A DNA stretch of 64,000 bases from PNON01 sp963757065 (lineage in GTDB: Bacteria > Chloroflexota > Anaerolineae > Anaerolineales > Anaerolineaceae), in assembly GCA_963757065.1 (NCBI GenBank), contig CAVWQC010000007.1:620001-684000 (forward strand), given 5' to 3'. The notes beneath the pieces are model-generated. The model was not told the DNA's origin, ran no database searches, and was given only the letters and a program-made list of their open reading frames with translations. How positions within the stretch are numbered: position 1 is the stretch's first letter; each line of letters starts with the position of its first letter. This document shows positions 45,807-54,899 of this stretch, piece after piece. The translations under genes were made by a program, and so were the position numbers.

Positions 45807-47591
45807 CTAATCTCCCGTTTCGATGTCCTTCTTTGCCCTGGTCAGGAAATCGGCCACACTCATAGCACCCGGGTTTTCACCATTGCGCAATCGGAGTGCA
45901 ACCTGTTTGTTATCCATCTCCTGGTCACCGACCACCAGCATATATGGGATTTTCTGTTTTTGCGCATCGCGGATCTTGGAATTCATACGTTCAGAGCGTT
46001 CATCCACTTCCACCCGCAAACCTTCAGCTTTGAGTTTTATTGCCAGGTCTTTGCAGTATTCCATATGGCGGTCTGCGATGGGGATGAGAACAGCCTGCAC
46101 AGGATTGAGCCACACCGGGAAATGCACCAGCGAAATGCTCAATGATAACTCCCAGGAAACGTTCAGTTGTTCCAGTAACTGCACGATGCAGTACAACAGG
46201 GGTGTGTTCCTGACCGTCCTCGCGATGTAGATACAGCCTAAACGAGCTGGTTGAATGAAATCCACCTGGATGGTGGAAAGCTGCCATTCTCGGCCAAGAA
46301 CATCTTTCGCCATGAAATCAGCTTTTGGGCCGTAGAATGCAGCTTCACCGGTGGCCTCATAAAAATCCACATTATTTGCGACGAGGGCACTGCGCAGTGC
46401 GGTTTCTGCCAAATCCCATTTTTCAGGATCCTGGACATATTTGCCGCCTTCACCACGCAAAGATAATCGAACGCGGTAATCTGTAAAGCGGTAGCGTTCC
46501 AGTACTTCCTTGATGACCTGCAAGTCGAGCGAGAATTCGCTTTCGATCTGTTCCGGCGTGCAGAAAGTGTGGCAGTCATCCTGGGTGAGCGCACGAACGC
46601 GCGTAAGCCCGCTGAGTTCGCCGGTCTTTTCGTAACGGTACAGTGTGGCAAATTCTGCAAAGCGCATGGGCAATTCGCGGTAGGAATGCCGGCCCATCTC
46701 ATTAAATAACGTCATATGACTGGGGCAGTTCATCGGTTTCAAACGGAAGGAGATATTACCATCCACCATGGGTGGGAACATGGCATCCTTATAGTTCTCA
46801 TAGTGACCCGAACGCTTATAAAGATCTTCCTTCACCAGGTTTCCGGTCCAGACATGTTGGAAACCGTACTTCGTTTGTACGTCTCGAACATAGGTTTCCA
46901 TCAGGTGGCGGAGCATCTCACCTTTGGGGGTGAATAGCGGCAACCCGGGGCCAACATCATCAGAAAAGTAGAATAAACCCAGTTCTTTGCCCAGTTTGCG
47001 GTGATCGCGTTTTTTGGCTTCTTCCAGCTTCCACAAATATTCTTCCAATTGTTTGGGGTTCTCCCAGGCGGTGCCATAAATGCGCTGCAACATCGGACGT
47101 TTCTCATCGCCGCGCCAGTAAGCGCCAGCAACACTCATCAACTTGATGGCAGACGGATTGATCTTCCCTGTGTTTTCCACGTGAGGACCACGGCACAAAT
47201 CCGTAAAAGTATCATGCGTATAGGTAGATATTACTGGTTTCTCGTTGATAGGATTGCCATACTCATCCTGGCCGCCTTTATCAAGTCCATCGATCAATTC
47301 CACTTTATAAGGTTGGCTGCTGAAAAGCTTACGAGCCTCATCTGCACTGAGTTCTTTGCGAATGAACGGGTGGTGTGCGGCGATGATCTGCCGCATCCGT
47401 TTCTCGATGACTGTCAAGTCTTCAGGGGTGAGGGCGCGTGGCAGGTCAAAATCATAATAAAAGCCATCCTCAATAGGTGGACCGATGGTGACTTTACCTT
47501 CAGGGAACATTTCCATTACTGCTTGAGCCATTATGTGTGCACTGGAGTGCCGGATGCTGTATAGTTTGGTCTCTTCGTATTTTTCTTCCAT
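45807..47591 (-). CDS. thrS: Threonyl-tRNA synthetase lacking the TGS domain (two compensating frame breaks)
   Basis: 594 aa. The usual N-terminal TGS domain is missing; the protein starts at the editing domain (LYSIRHSSAHIMAQAVMEMFPEGKVTIGPP; HDTFTDLCRGPHVENTGKI). The class II core carries LKPMNCPSHMTLF, RELPMRFAEFATLYRYEKTGELSGLTRVRALTQDDCHTFC, and the anticodon domain ends it. Between about 46230 and 46130 the frame reads nonsense; the neighbouring frame gives EDGQEHTPVVLHRAVTGTTERFLGVIIEHFAGAFP, the true sequence. One base is missing at the first point and one is extra at the second. GGAGA lies before the ATG. Controlled by a T-box leader. Confidence 0.93.
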   Translation of the reverse strand: MEEKYEETKLYSIRHSSAHIMAQAVMEMFPEGKVTIGPPIEDGFYYDFDLPRALTPEDLTVIEKRMRQIIAAHHPFIRKELSADEARKLFSSQPYKVELIDGLDKGGQDEYGNPINEKPVISTYTHDTFTDLCRGPHVENTGKINPSAIKLMSVAGAYWRGDEKRPMLQRIYGTAWENPKQLEEYLWKLEEAKKRDHRKLGKELGLFYFSDDVGPGLPLFTPKGEMLRHLMETYVRDVQTKYGFQHVWTGNLVKEDLYKRSGHYENYKDAMFPPMVDGNISFRLKPMNCPSHMTLFNEMGRHSYRELPMRFAEFATLYRYEKTGELSGLTRVRALTQDDCHTFCTPEQIESEFSLDLQVIKEVLERYRFTDYRVRLSLRGEGGKYVQDPEKWDLAETALRSALVANNVDFYEATGEAAFYGPKADFMAKDVLGREWQLSTIQVDFIQPARLGCIYIARTVRNTPLLYCIVQLLEQLNVSWELSLSISLVHFPVWLNPVQAVLIPIADRHMEYCKDLAIKLKAEGLRVEVDERSERMNSKIRDAQKQKIPYMLVVGDQEMDNKQVALRLRNGENPGAMSVADFLTRAKKDIETGD

Positions 47592-47650
47592 TTTTTCTCC
47601 TTCATTTCACCCTCTCCCTTCGAGAAAGGAAAGGTTGAGGGTTAACTTAA

Positions 47651-47975
47651 ATAAAAAACTCACCCACACTGGGGTGAGAGCTTGGCTCACACGGTTCCAC
47701 CCAGATTAAATGTTTTGGTCACCTTGAATGAAAGGAAGGGTCTCTACTTTTTTGCTAGAGTTACTTCACTCCGTTCAGTTTGACGAAAACATCCATCTCA
47801 TTGGAGCAGATAACGGTTGCCGCCGGATTCCATACTGACCGATTGGTGTTCAGGTTTCAGCTCGCGGGTGGTTTTTACCGGATGGATATGGGTTTGCTCT
47901 CAGTCGTGGAAACCCTTCCTGTCTACCGGAGATCCAGTTACTCGTCCCGGTTAATGCTTTGTGAGAATATTATAC
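47651..47975 (-). promoter_or_regulatory. T-box riboswitch leader of thrS
   Basis: Read on the minus strand: TATAAT (47974-47969), a structured leader, the T-box core GGGTGGAACCGTG (47702-47690) and then a terminator CTCACCC / GGGTGAG followed by T6 (47679-47652). The core is the antiterminator sequence that pairs with uncharged tRNA acceptor ends. Uncharged tRNA-Thr would favour read-through into thrS. A possible Thr specifier (ACC followed by A) lies near 47875, but I could not fold stem I by eye to prove it. Confidence 0.9.
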
Positions 47976-48139
47976 ATCAATTGACGGATATTTGAATACG
48001 GATACATATGGTAAAAAAGGAAATTCAATACAGAATTATAAAATTTTCATTCTCCCCGATAACAATAAAGTTTGATAAACTATTTCTTTAGCATTAATCA
48101 TTTCTTTGACCTAAATTAATTACCGGAGGAAGTTGATAT

Positions 48140-48523
48140 ATGAAGGATCAAAATGAAATATTGGCATTATTTGAAGAATGGAACAACGCATTACTTTCCA
48201 AAGATGCCAGTCAGGTAGCAGCTCTTTATTCTCCTGACGCCATCCTTTTACCTACTGTCTCAAATAAAGTAAGGCACAACCATCAAGAAATCAGAGATTA
48301 TTTTGAACATTTCATTCAGAAAAATCCGAGTGGTAAGATTATTGAGCACAATATTCGCTTATTCGAAGATATTGCGATCAATTCGGGAGTGTACCATTTC
48401 TCACTAAACCCCAAAGATGGCGAAAAAAGCATTGTGAAAGCACGATACACATTTGTTTATCGAAAAATGGAAGGCAAATGGTTGATCATTGAGCATCATT
48501 CGTCTGCATTTCCTGAAAATTAA
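48140..48523 (+). CDS. SnoaL/DUF4440-type NTF2-fold protein
   Basis: 127 aa with an NTF2-like cone fold: ALFEEWNNALLSKDASQVAALYSPDAILLPTVSNKVRHNHQEIRDYFEHFIQKNPSG, then the C-terminal sheet ARYTFVYRKMEGKWLIIEHHSSAFPEN. The final IEHHSS motif is typical of the DUF4440/CaMKII-association group. No enzymatic role can be assigned. GGAGGA precedes the ATG. It stands alone between the thrS leader and thrC. Confidence 0.85.
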   Translation: MKDQNEILALFEEWNNALLSKDASQVAALYSPDAILLPTVSNKVRHNHQEIRDYFEHFIQKNPSGKIIEHNIRLFEDIAINSGVYHFSLNPKDGEKSIVKARYTFVYRKMEGKWLIIEHHSSAFPEN

Positions 48524-48585
48524 ATTCTCAGGAATGGCTTGACCCACATCATTATATAATCAACGTATCACTCTTGAGGTATTTT

Positions 48586-49641
48586 ATGGCTTACCCTGGT
48601 GTAATTCAAAGCTACCGCTCCTTGCTGGACATACCCGCACATACTACCAATATCACCCTTTTGGAAGGGAATACTCCGCTTATACCTGTTCCAGCATTGG
48701 TAGAAAAGTTGGGCGGCGGGTTTGACCTATTTGTCAAGTTTGAAGGGTTAAACCCTACCGGTTCATTCAAAGACCGCGGCATGACTGTAGCTATCAGCGA
48801 AGCTGACGGACGGGGAGTGAAGACAGTCATGTGTGCCTCCACTGGAAATACGGCTGCTTCCGCGGCTGCCTATGCCGCCCGGGCAGGGATGCGCTGTATT
48901 GTGCTCATTCCGGAAGGAAAGGTGGCAGCCGGGAAATTAGCAGGGGCAATAGCTTATGGTGCTGAGGTGCTGCAAATCCAGGGATCTTTTGATGATGCCT
49001 TGACCCTGGTTGTGGAACTGACCAATAAATACCCCATTGCACTGGTCAATTCACTCAACCCATACCGGCTTGAAGGACAAAAGACCGCTGCTTTTGAGGT
49101 TTGCGAAACTTTAGGTTTCGCACCGGATTGGTTATGTCTTCCAGTGGGCAATGCAGGAAATATCAGTGCTTACTGGATGGGGTTCAAGCAATACCATGAT
49201 TTGAAAGATTTTGGTTTACCACACATCCTGGGTGTCCAGGCAGCCGGTTCAGCTCCCCTTGTGTTGGGTCACCCGGTGGATCATCCGGAAACAGTGGCGA
49301 CAGCCATTCGAATAGGTAAACCTGCCCGCGGTGAACAGGCTCTTCAGGCTGCCGAAGAATCGCTTGGGCAGATCATGGCTGTGACTGATGATGAGATACT
49401 GGAAATGCAGAAGATGCTGGCATCCAGCGGGATCTGGGTGGAGCCAGCTTCGGCTGCCGGCCTTGCAGGGTTGAGGCACGAAATAGAGGCAGGTCATTTT
49501 GATGCCAAAGGAAAGACAATTGTAGGGGTATGTACAGGACACGGATTGAAAGATCCGGAAATTGTGACCCGTGGTTTCAGTTTTAGAGCGTTGCCGTCTG
49601 AGTTCAAGGCAATCGAATTGGTCATCATTGGAAAAGGATAA
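48586..49641 (+). CDS. thrC: Threonine synthase
   Basis: 351 aa from the ATG at 48586 (GAGGT upstream; the ATG at 48574 lies upstream of that site). PLP fold-type II enzyme that turns O-phosphohomoserine into threonine. The PLP lysine is in NPTGSFKDRGM; the phosphate-binding loop is VGNAGNISAYW, and STGNTAASAAAYAARAGM contacts the cofactor. VCTGHGLKDPEIV is the usual C-terminal motif. The homoserine kinase gene follows after 5 bases, so the two form a thrC-thrB operon. Confidence 0.95.
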   Translation: MAYPGVIQSYRSLLDIPAHTTNITLLEGNTPLIPVPALVEKLGGGFDLFVKFEGLNPTGSFKDRGMTVAISEADGRGVKTVMCASTGNTAASAAAYAARAGMRCIVLIPEGKVAAGKLAGAIAYGAEVLQIQGSFDDALTLVVELTNKYPIALVNSLNPYRLEGQKTAAFEVCETLGFAPDWLCLPVGNAGNISAYWMGFKQYHDLKDFGLPHILGVQAAGSAPLVLGHPVDHPETVATAIRIGKPARGEQALQAAEESLGQIMAVTDDEILEMQKMLASSGIWVEPASAAGLAGLRHEIEAGHFDAKGKTIVGVCTGHGLKDPEIVTRGFSFRALPSEFKAIELVIIGKG

Positions 49642-49646
49642 CCAAA

Positions 49647-50574
49647 ATGTCTGAAGTCATTGTTCATGTACCAGCGACAACTGCGAATCTTGGTCCAGGA
49701 TTTGACTGCCTGGCAATGGCACTTGACTTATGGAATGAGGTTTCATTTTCTGTTTCAGGCACAGGCATCCACATTGAGATCGAGGGTTTTGGTAAAGAAA
49801 CTTTACCTGTTGATGGCAGTAATCTCATTGTGCAATCTGCCCAGCGTACTTTTCAACTGCTAGGCTGCGAATCTCCAACCGGATTATCCATTTTATGTGA
49901 GAACCAGATCCCCCTTGGGTCTGGTATGGGATCCAGTGCTGCAGCAGTTCTTGCGGGAGTTTTGGGAGCGAATGAATTATGCGGTGCACCGCTTTCTCAA
50001 CAAGAGGTTCTGAACCTGGCAGTAGAGATCGAAGGTCACCCGGACAATGCTGCTGCAGCGCTTTTTGGGGGATTGGTCATCGTTGGAAACAATGGTGAAA
50101 AGTTGGTCACCCGCCAAGTGGGTCTGCCCAGGGTCGGGGGAGAAATATTGCAGACAGCCGTGGTATTCCCGGATTATAAATTATCGACTCACGATGCCCG
50201 CATGGTATTGCCAACACAGGTTGCATTTACTGATGCTGTATTTAATATTGGGATGAATGCACTCGTTGTTCAAGCATTGATCGAAGGTGATCTTGTACTT
50301 TTAGGTGATGTAATGCAAGACAGACTGCATCAGCCTTACCGGTTGAAGTTAATCCCGGGAGCAGAAACGGCGATTCGGGCGGCCAGGATCAATGGAGCCG
50401 CTGCTGCAGCCCTTTCCGGGGCGGGACCTTCAGTGATCGCTTTTGGGTCTGGAAGATATGCAAGTAGTGGCAGATGCGATGATGAAGGAATTTCGTAAAG
50501 CAGGGTTGGAGTCGCAATCATTTTGCCTGCCTGTTTCAGAGGCGGGTGCCTGGGTGGAGCGCGTGGAGGAGTAA
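49647..50574 (+). CDS. thrB: Homoserine kinase (frame-broken near the end)
   Basis: GHMP kinase that phosphorylates homoserine, the step before threonine synthase. HVPATTANLGPGFDCLAMALDLWNEV is the N-terminal motif; IPLGSGMGSSAAAVLAGVLGANEL is the phosphate-binding glycine loop; GHPDNAAAALFGGL and GAAAAALSGAGPSVIAFG follow. One extra base near 50446 diverts the frame; without it the protein continues LEDMQVVADAMMKEFRKAG to EAGAWVERVEE, about 308 aa, a normal length. Co-transcribed with thrC. Confidence 0.92.
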
Positions 50575-50612
50575 TTTCCTCATCTCAAGCAATTTATTAC
50601 AATAATTAAAAT

Positions 50613-50935
50613 AACATCCTCACCAAAGAAGATGTTTTGTGGGCGGAATAGGGCTCGAACCTACGACCTTGTTATCCCTCGATGGGGCACGATGTCAATA
50701 ATTAAATAAAAACATCCTCTCCAAAGAAGATGTCTTGTGGGCGGAATAGGGCTCGAACCTACGACCTTGGAATCCCTCGATGGGGCACGATGTCAATCAA
50801 TTAAATAAAAACATCCTCTCCAAAGAAGATGTCTTGTGGGCGGAATAGGGCTCGAACCTACGACCTTGTTATCCCTCGATGGGGCACGATGTCAATCAGT
50901 TAAATAAAAACATCCTCTCCAAAGAAGATGTCTTG
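50613..50935 (-). repeat. Tandem array of tRNA-Val 3'-end copies with terminators
   Basis: Three units of 98-99 bp directly 3' of tRNA-Val; the copy anchors are 50641, 50739, 50838 and, in the real tRNA, 50937. On the minus strand each contains the tRNA from the anticodon loop (TTGACATC), an insert of about 18 nt (core CCCCATCGAGGGAT, then AACA or TCCA) at the end of the anticodon stem, the intact T-arm and 3' acceptor strand, and a terminator (ACATCTTCT, TTGG loop, AGAGGATGT, T-run). The insert core is identical to that in the tRNA-Lys array. The unit farthest from the tRNA is the most diverged. Confidence 0.87.
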
Positions 50936-51009
50936 TGGGCGGAATAGGGCTCGAACCTACGACCTCACGGATGTCAACCGTGTGCTCTAACCAACTGAGC
51001 TACCCGCCC
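50936..51009 (-). tRNA. tRNA-Val (GAC)
   Basis: Cloverleaf by eye: acceptor GGGCGGG with TCCGCCC (one G-U), D-arm GCTC/GAGC, anticodon stem CACGG/CCGTG with loop TTGACAT (anticodon GAC), T-arm GTAGG-TTCGAGC-CCTAT, discriminator A. CCA not encoded. The degenerate copies lie on its 3' side. Confidence 0.95.
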
Positions 51010-51173
51010 GAAGTGAGAGCATTATACTTAATCCTCGCTAAAATGACAATGGTAAACATAAATCTGTGACCTGTTGATCGTGGAAATATTAATAACTACT
51101 TCACTGAGTAAGTGAGGAATAATCACCTAATGATCATTCAATTCTGGTATGACCAACGGGTAACAAGCTGTCC

Positions 51174-52263
51174 TTATAGATGAATACAGAAGTAATCATC
51201 CACAGGAAATTGTATTTTAAAATTCGCATATTCCTGGTTTCTGCCCCGTAAGTTGATCAGGGCAATGATCAACCCGGATGTCAAACGGACTGATCCAAGC
51301 GGATCAAGGATGATGGAAGTCGGTAAGATCGGGTAGATAAGTGCATAAAAGAAAAGACCGAACAGGTGAAGTGAAAATTCTCTTCTCCAAATTTTATAAA
51401 CACAAAAAATAATACAAAGTAGGGATGGTATTACAGTCAAAGGAACAACAACCACAGAAAGGAGTGGAAATAACTCCGGTTGATACAGAGCAGTTTTCCA
51501 CCATCCGAAATAGGGAATCCATTCGAAGCCGGTTGAATAAGCTCCACCAGATCCAATTCCCCAGTTATCAAAAAAGATCCGCAGTAATACCAGCCAGGCA
51601 AGGAATGGTGCAACGACAGTTACTCCCCAAATAAATATATTCTTCTCCCGTTTTATTAACTGGAAACAGCCAAAATCCAAAAACCAGTGGAAGCACAATT
51701 TCCTTTGTAAGAATTGCCAGTGCAAAGAGGCTTCCACTTATTTTCTTTCGATGATCGATCCACGCCAGTAATCCAGCCTGGTAAAAAAAGAATGCAAGCG
51801 GTTCGGTTAAATCCAGCCGGAGTGACATGAGAGAGCCGATGAATAACCCATAGGGTAAAGCATACCAGCGCGATAATCCTTGCCTCGTTAATGTTTTTTC
51901 CAACATGAAAGTCGTGCCAACCAAAGCCAAATAATTGATAAAGATTAATACCCAGGGAAGCAACCGATCGTTTCCCAGCGAGAGGAGATATCCGAGTGCA
52001 GGATAAATTATTCGTCGATATCTGTAGGCAGGAATATCCATTGCACTCCAGGCATGGAGTGGGTCTTTGGCAATGAAATAATAAAACTGTCCATCATAAC
52101 CGATCGTATTACCCGGCACAGAAGAGTCATACAGACTGCCTGCCTGTACGAAAACCATTGGATCGTTATCATGCATGGACAGCGTAATAGCTACATATAA
52201 ACCGGCGGTAAATGCGATCACCAACCATGCTGATAACCCAATACGCCAGACTTTATTTATCAC
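51174..52263 (-). CDS. Polytopic membrane protein, glycosyltransferase-like (frame-broken)
   Basis: About 362 aa joined across one break near 51640. About nine TM helices. The first extracytoplasmic stretch has SLYDSSVPGNTIGYDGQFYYFIAKDP and PAYRYRRIIYPALGYLLSLG, like the membrane GT-C glycosyltransferase/dolichol-mannosyltransferase families (acidic residue, YDG and RR motifs). The later half gives NIFIWGVTVVAPFLAWLVLLRIFF. The GTG at 52263 has AGAGGT upstream; an earlier start is possible. I cannot name a substrate. It stands between tRNA-Val and the divergent sortase gene. Confidence 0.7.
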
Positions 52264-52464
52264 CAGGCAACCTCTTGGAATGATTTTTTCCAGCATCCAA
52301 CAATATATTATTCGAAAATCGATTAATACCAGTATTATTCTACACGAGACCCATGAATTATGTTCTTTAATGATTATCACTCGCAGTTATGTTTATTGCG
52401 CCTTCATCCAGTGAAAACAGAGAGTATAAGGTATAATTTCTTAGGAGCAAAAGCGAAAAGGACT

Positions 52465-53379
52465 ATGCCGACTCGCAAACGGAGACCCGTCGATGATCTG
52501 TCAATTGCTGAACTGCGCCATCTCTTATTGGAGAAGGAGCACAATGTCCACGATCAACGGCTTGCACATTACCAAAAGACCGGGAGAGTTGTTCAAGTAA
52601 CCCGGGATTCGAGTCTGGAGAACGAAAGAGAGTTATCGATTCCAGACATTGATCCATTATTGGATGTCCCTGCCAAACCTGGCAAAAGGCGAGGACAAAC
52701 ACGGTGGGTTGATAGTCTCCTTTTCCTGGTGGAAGCAGCAGCAGTAATCGGGTTGATATTTGTGCTGTTTAATGGCTTTTCTGTCCTTCGGAACTTGAAT
52801 CGGGAGGTAATTGCAGCCCTTGAACAGCCTACACTTGTACCGACACCTTTGATCGTCGCTGTGGTTTTACCCGGAGGACATACTCCACCCAATAGTGCGC
52901 AAGGTGCTCAACCAAATACTGCAGAAATACCTGAGCATCTATTACCAATCGTTCAAAGCCTGGCTAACATCCCAATACCGACAGCCAGCCCTGAACAAGC
53001 GATCCGCATACAGATACCAGCCATAAAGGTGGATGCACCTGTTGTTCAAGGAGATGGATGGGATCAACTCCGTAAAGGAGTTGGACAAAATGTAGGCAGT
53101 ACCAATCCGGGAAAGACAGGAAACGTCGTACTATCAGCCCATAATGATGTTTTCGGTGAGATTTTTAAAGACCTGGATAAATTAAAAAATGGCGATCAGA
53201 TCATCCTGTTTACCGTAACACGGCAATATACTTACACTGTACAAAAAACATTGATTGTTGAACCTACCCAGGTGGAGGTTATGCAAGAGACAATAGATCC
53301 AACAGTTACTTTGATCTCTTGTTACCCATATTTGGTAGATAAACAAAGAATTGTAATTCAAGCAACTTTACAAAAATAA
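52465..53379 (+). CDS. Sortase-family transpeptidase
   Basis: 304 aa from the ATG at 52465 (AAAAGGA upstream). A charged cytoplasmic N-tail of about 90 residues (MPTRKRRPVDDLSIAELRHLLLEKEHNVHDQRL) precedes a TM helix (about 92-116), a Thr/Pro linker and the sortase beta-barrel. Catalytic residues: His in VLSAHNDVFG, Cys in LISCYPY and Arg in DKQRIVIQATL. Sortases join a C-terminal sorting signal to the wall or to other proteins in organisms without an outer membrane. The long cytoplasmic tail is unusual. A small TM protein follows 10 bases later. Confidence 0.87.
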   Translation: MPTRKRRPVDDLSIAELRHLLLEKEHNVHDQRLAHYQKTGRVVQVTRDSSLENERELSIPDIDPLLDVPAKPGKRRGQTRWVDSLLFLVEAAAVIGLIFVLFNGFSVLRNLNREVIAALEQPTLVPTPLIVAVVLPGGHTPPNSAQGAQPNTAEIPEHLLPIVQSLANIPIPTASPEQAIRIQIPAIKVDAPVVQGDGWDQLRKGVGQNVGSTNPGKTGNVVLSAHNDVFGEIFKDLDKLKNGDQIILFTVTRQYTYTVQKTLIVEPTQVEVMQETIDPTVTLISCYPYLVDKQRIVIQATLQK

Positions 53380-53389
53380 GGAGTAATGA

Positions 53390-53596
53390 ATGAGCAGCAA
53401 AACAAAAAGAAGAGTATCCGGTACCACCCCAACAACAACTGATAATCAGGCAAATGGGACATTGGCAAGGCGGTTCAGCACCAGCACTGAATTCAATCCC
53501 GATTACACTCACATAAAAATAGGATTGAAACGAATTGGTATTTTGGCTGCCAGCTTTATTACCATACTTGTGGTTTTATCTTTCTTCCTTAAATAA
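53390..53596 (+). CDS. Small single-TM protein of unknown function
   Basis: 68 aa. Thr-rich basic N-terminus (MSSKTKRRVSGTTPTTTDNQANG), then a juxtamembrane stretch and one TM helix (about 48-67: GILAASFITILVVLSFFL) at the very end. AAGGAG precedes the ATG. Its position 10 bases after the sortase suggests co-expression; it has no LPxTG motif. Confidence 0.65.
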   Translation: MSSKTKRRVSGTTPTTTDNQANGTLARRFSTSTEFNPDYTHIKIGLKRIGILAASFITILVVLSFFLK

Positions 53597-53674
53597 TCCT
53601 TCAGGTCATTTCTTCCGATTTATTTCGGAAGTTGATTCGTTTCATATCCAAGTCAAATTAAAAAGGAGATTGGC

Positions 53675-54746
53675 ATGTCACGAATGTTTGTTCCAGGGCC
53701 GGTAGATGTAGCAGATGAGGTATTAGCTGCACAAACTAAACCGATGATCCCTCATCGAAGTAAAGATTTTGAAGCGATATTTAGAGGATGTGATGAAAAA
53801 CTGCGTCAGGTTTTCTTTACTGAACGTCCGGTTTATATATCCACCTCCTCTGGATCCGGATTGCAGGAAGCAGGAATTCGGAATTTCGCTAACGAAACAG
53901 TTCTATCCTGTGTAAATGGAGCATTTGCAAAGCGCTGGTATGATGTAGCGATTGCAAATAATAAGCAGGCTGATAAACTGGAAGTTGCCTGGGGTGAGGT
54001 GATCAAACCTGATCAGATTAGCAGAAGCATTAAAGCAAAAGCATTATGAAGTGGTAACAATTGTTCATAATGAGACATCCACCGGCGCAGAAAACCCTGT
54101 AAAAGAGCTTGCAAAAGTTGTTCACGAGACAAGCCCGGACACATTGATATTGGTGGATGCAGTATCATCACTCGGTGGAACCAAGATCGAATGTGATGCC
54201 TGGGGGTTGGATTTCCTCCTGACTTCTTCACAGAAATGTTTTGCACTGCCGCCTGGCATTGCTTTTGGTTCTGCTTCAGAAAGGGCAATGAAAAAAGCGG
54301 AAACAGTAAAATTCCGAGGCTGGTATTTTGACCTGTTGTTGCTTGAAAAACATCGTCTAAAAGATTCCACCCCAATGACTCCGGCTATGTCCCTGATTTG
54401 GGCTCTTGATGTTCAATTAAATAGAATGCTGGCTGAAGGATTGGAAAATCGCTTCAAGAGGCACGCTGCGATGGCAAAAAGGACCCAGGATTGGGCAGCA
54501 ACCAAGGGTATGCTACCATTGGCACCCGAAGGATACCGCTCCAAGACTGTATCCACCATCAACAATACCCGAAATATGGATATTGCTGCATTGAATGAAT
54601 TCCTAAAACCGAAAGGGCTAAGAATTGCCAATGGATATGGCGATCTTAAAGGAAAAACCTATCGTATTGCTCATATGGGCGAGATCAATATGAACGATGT
54701 TGACAAGCTTTTAGCTGCGATGGATGAATTCTTAAATCAGATGTAA
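53675..54746 (+). CDS. Class V aminotransferase, alanine-glyoxylate/serine-pyruvate type (frame-broken)
   Basis: About 357 aa across one break near 54018. MFVPGPVDVADEVLAAQTKPMIPHRSKDFEAIF is the usual start of the PSAT/AGAT group; STSSGSGLQEAGIRNF and VVTIVHNETSTGAENPVKELAKVV follow, the PLP Asp and Lys being in LVDAVSSLGGTKIECDAWGLDFLLTSSQKCFALPPG. The C-terminal half is intact. Such enzymes move amino groups between glyoxylate, pyruvate, serine, alanine or phosphoserine; which is used here cannot be told. A terminator follows. Confidence 0.85.
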
Positions 54747-54769
54747 ATAGAACCGCATGCTGTTTATGT

Positions 54770-54804
54770 ACGCAGAAGACAGAAATGCCTTCTGCGTTTT
54801 TATT
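54770..54804 (+). terminator. Terminator after the aminotransferase
   Basis: Perfect 9-bp stem ACGCAGAAG / CTTCTGCGT (54770-54778 with 54789-54797), followed by TTTTATTTT. Confidence 0.9.
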
Positions 54805-54899
54805 TTGTATTATTTGAGTAATTTCCCAACGAGGGTAGCGTCATCAAGAGGACGCGCTTATAATCCTCCTTGGAAAAAATCAAACCATAGGAATTTTAA

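Noticed and set aside
46238..46702. Separate 154-aa minus-strand gene within thrS
   Set aside because: An out-of-frame shadow of threonyl-tRNA synthetase.
50613..51009. Regularly spaced repeats, as in a CRISPR array
   Set aside because: Whole units are repeated with no unique spacers, the repeats are parts of a neighbouring tRNA, and no cas genes are present.
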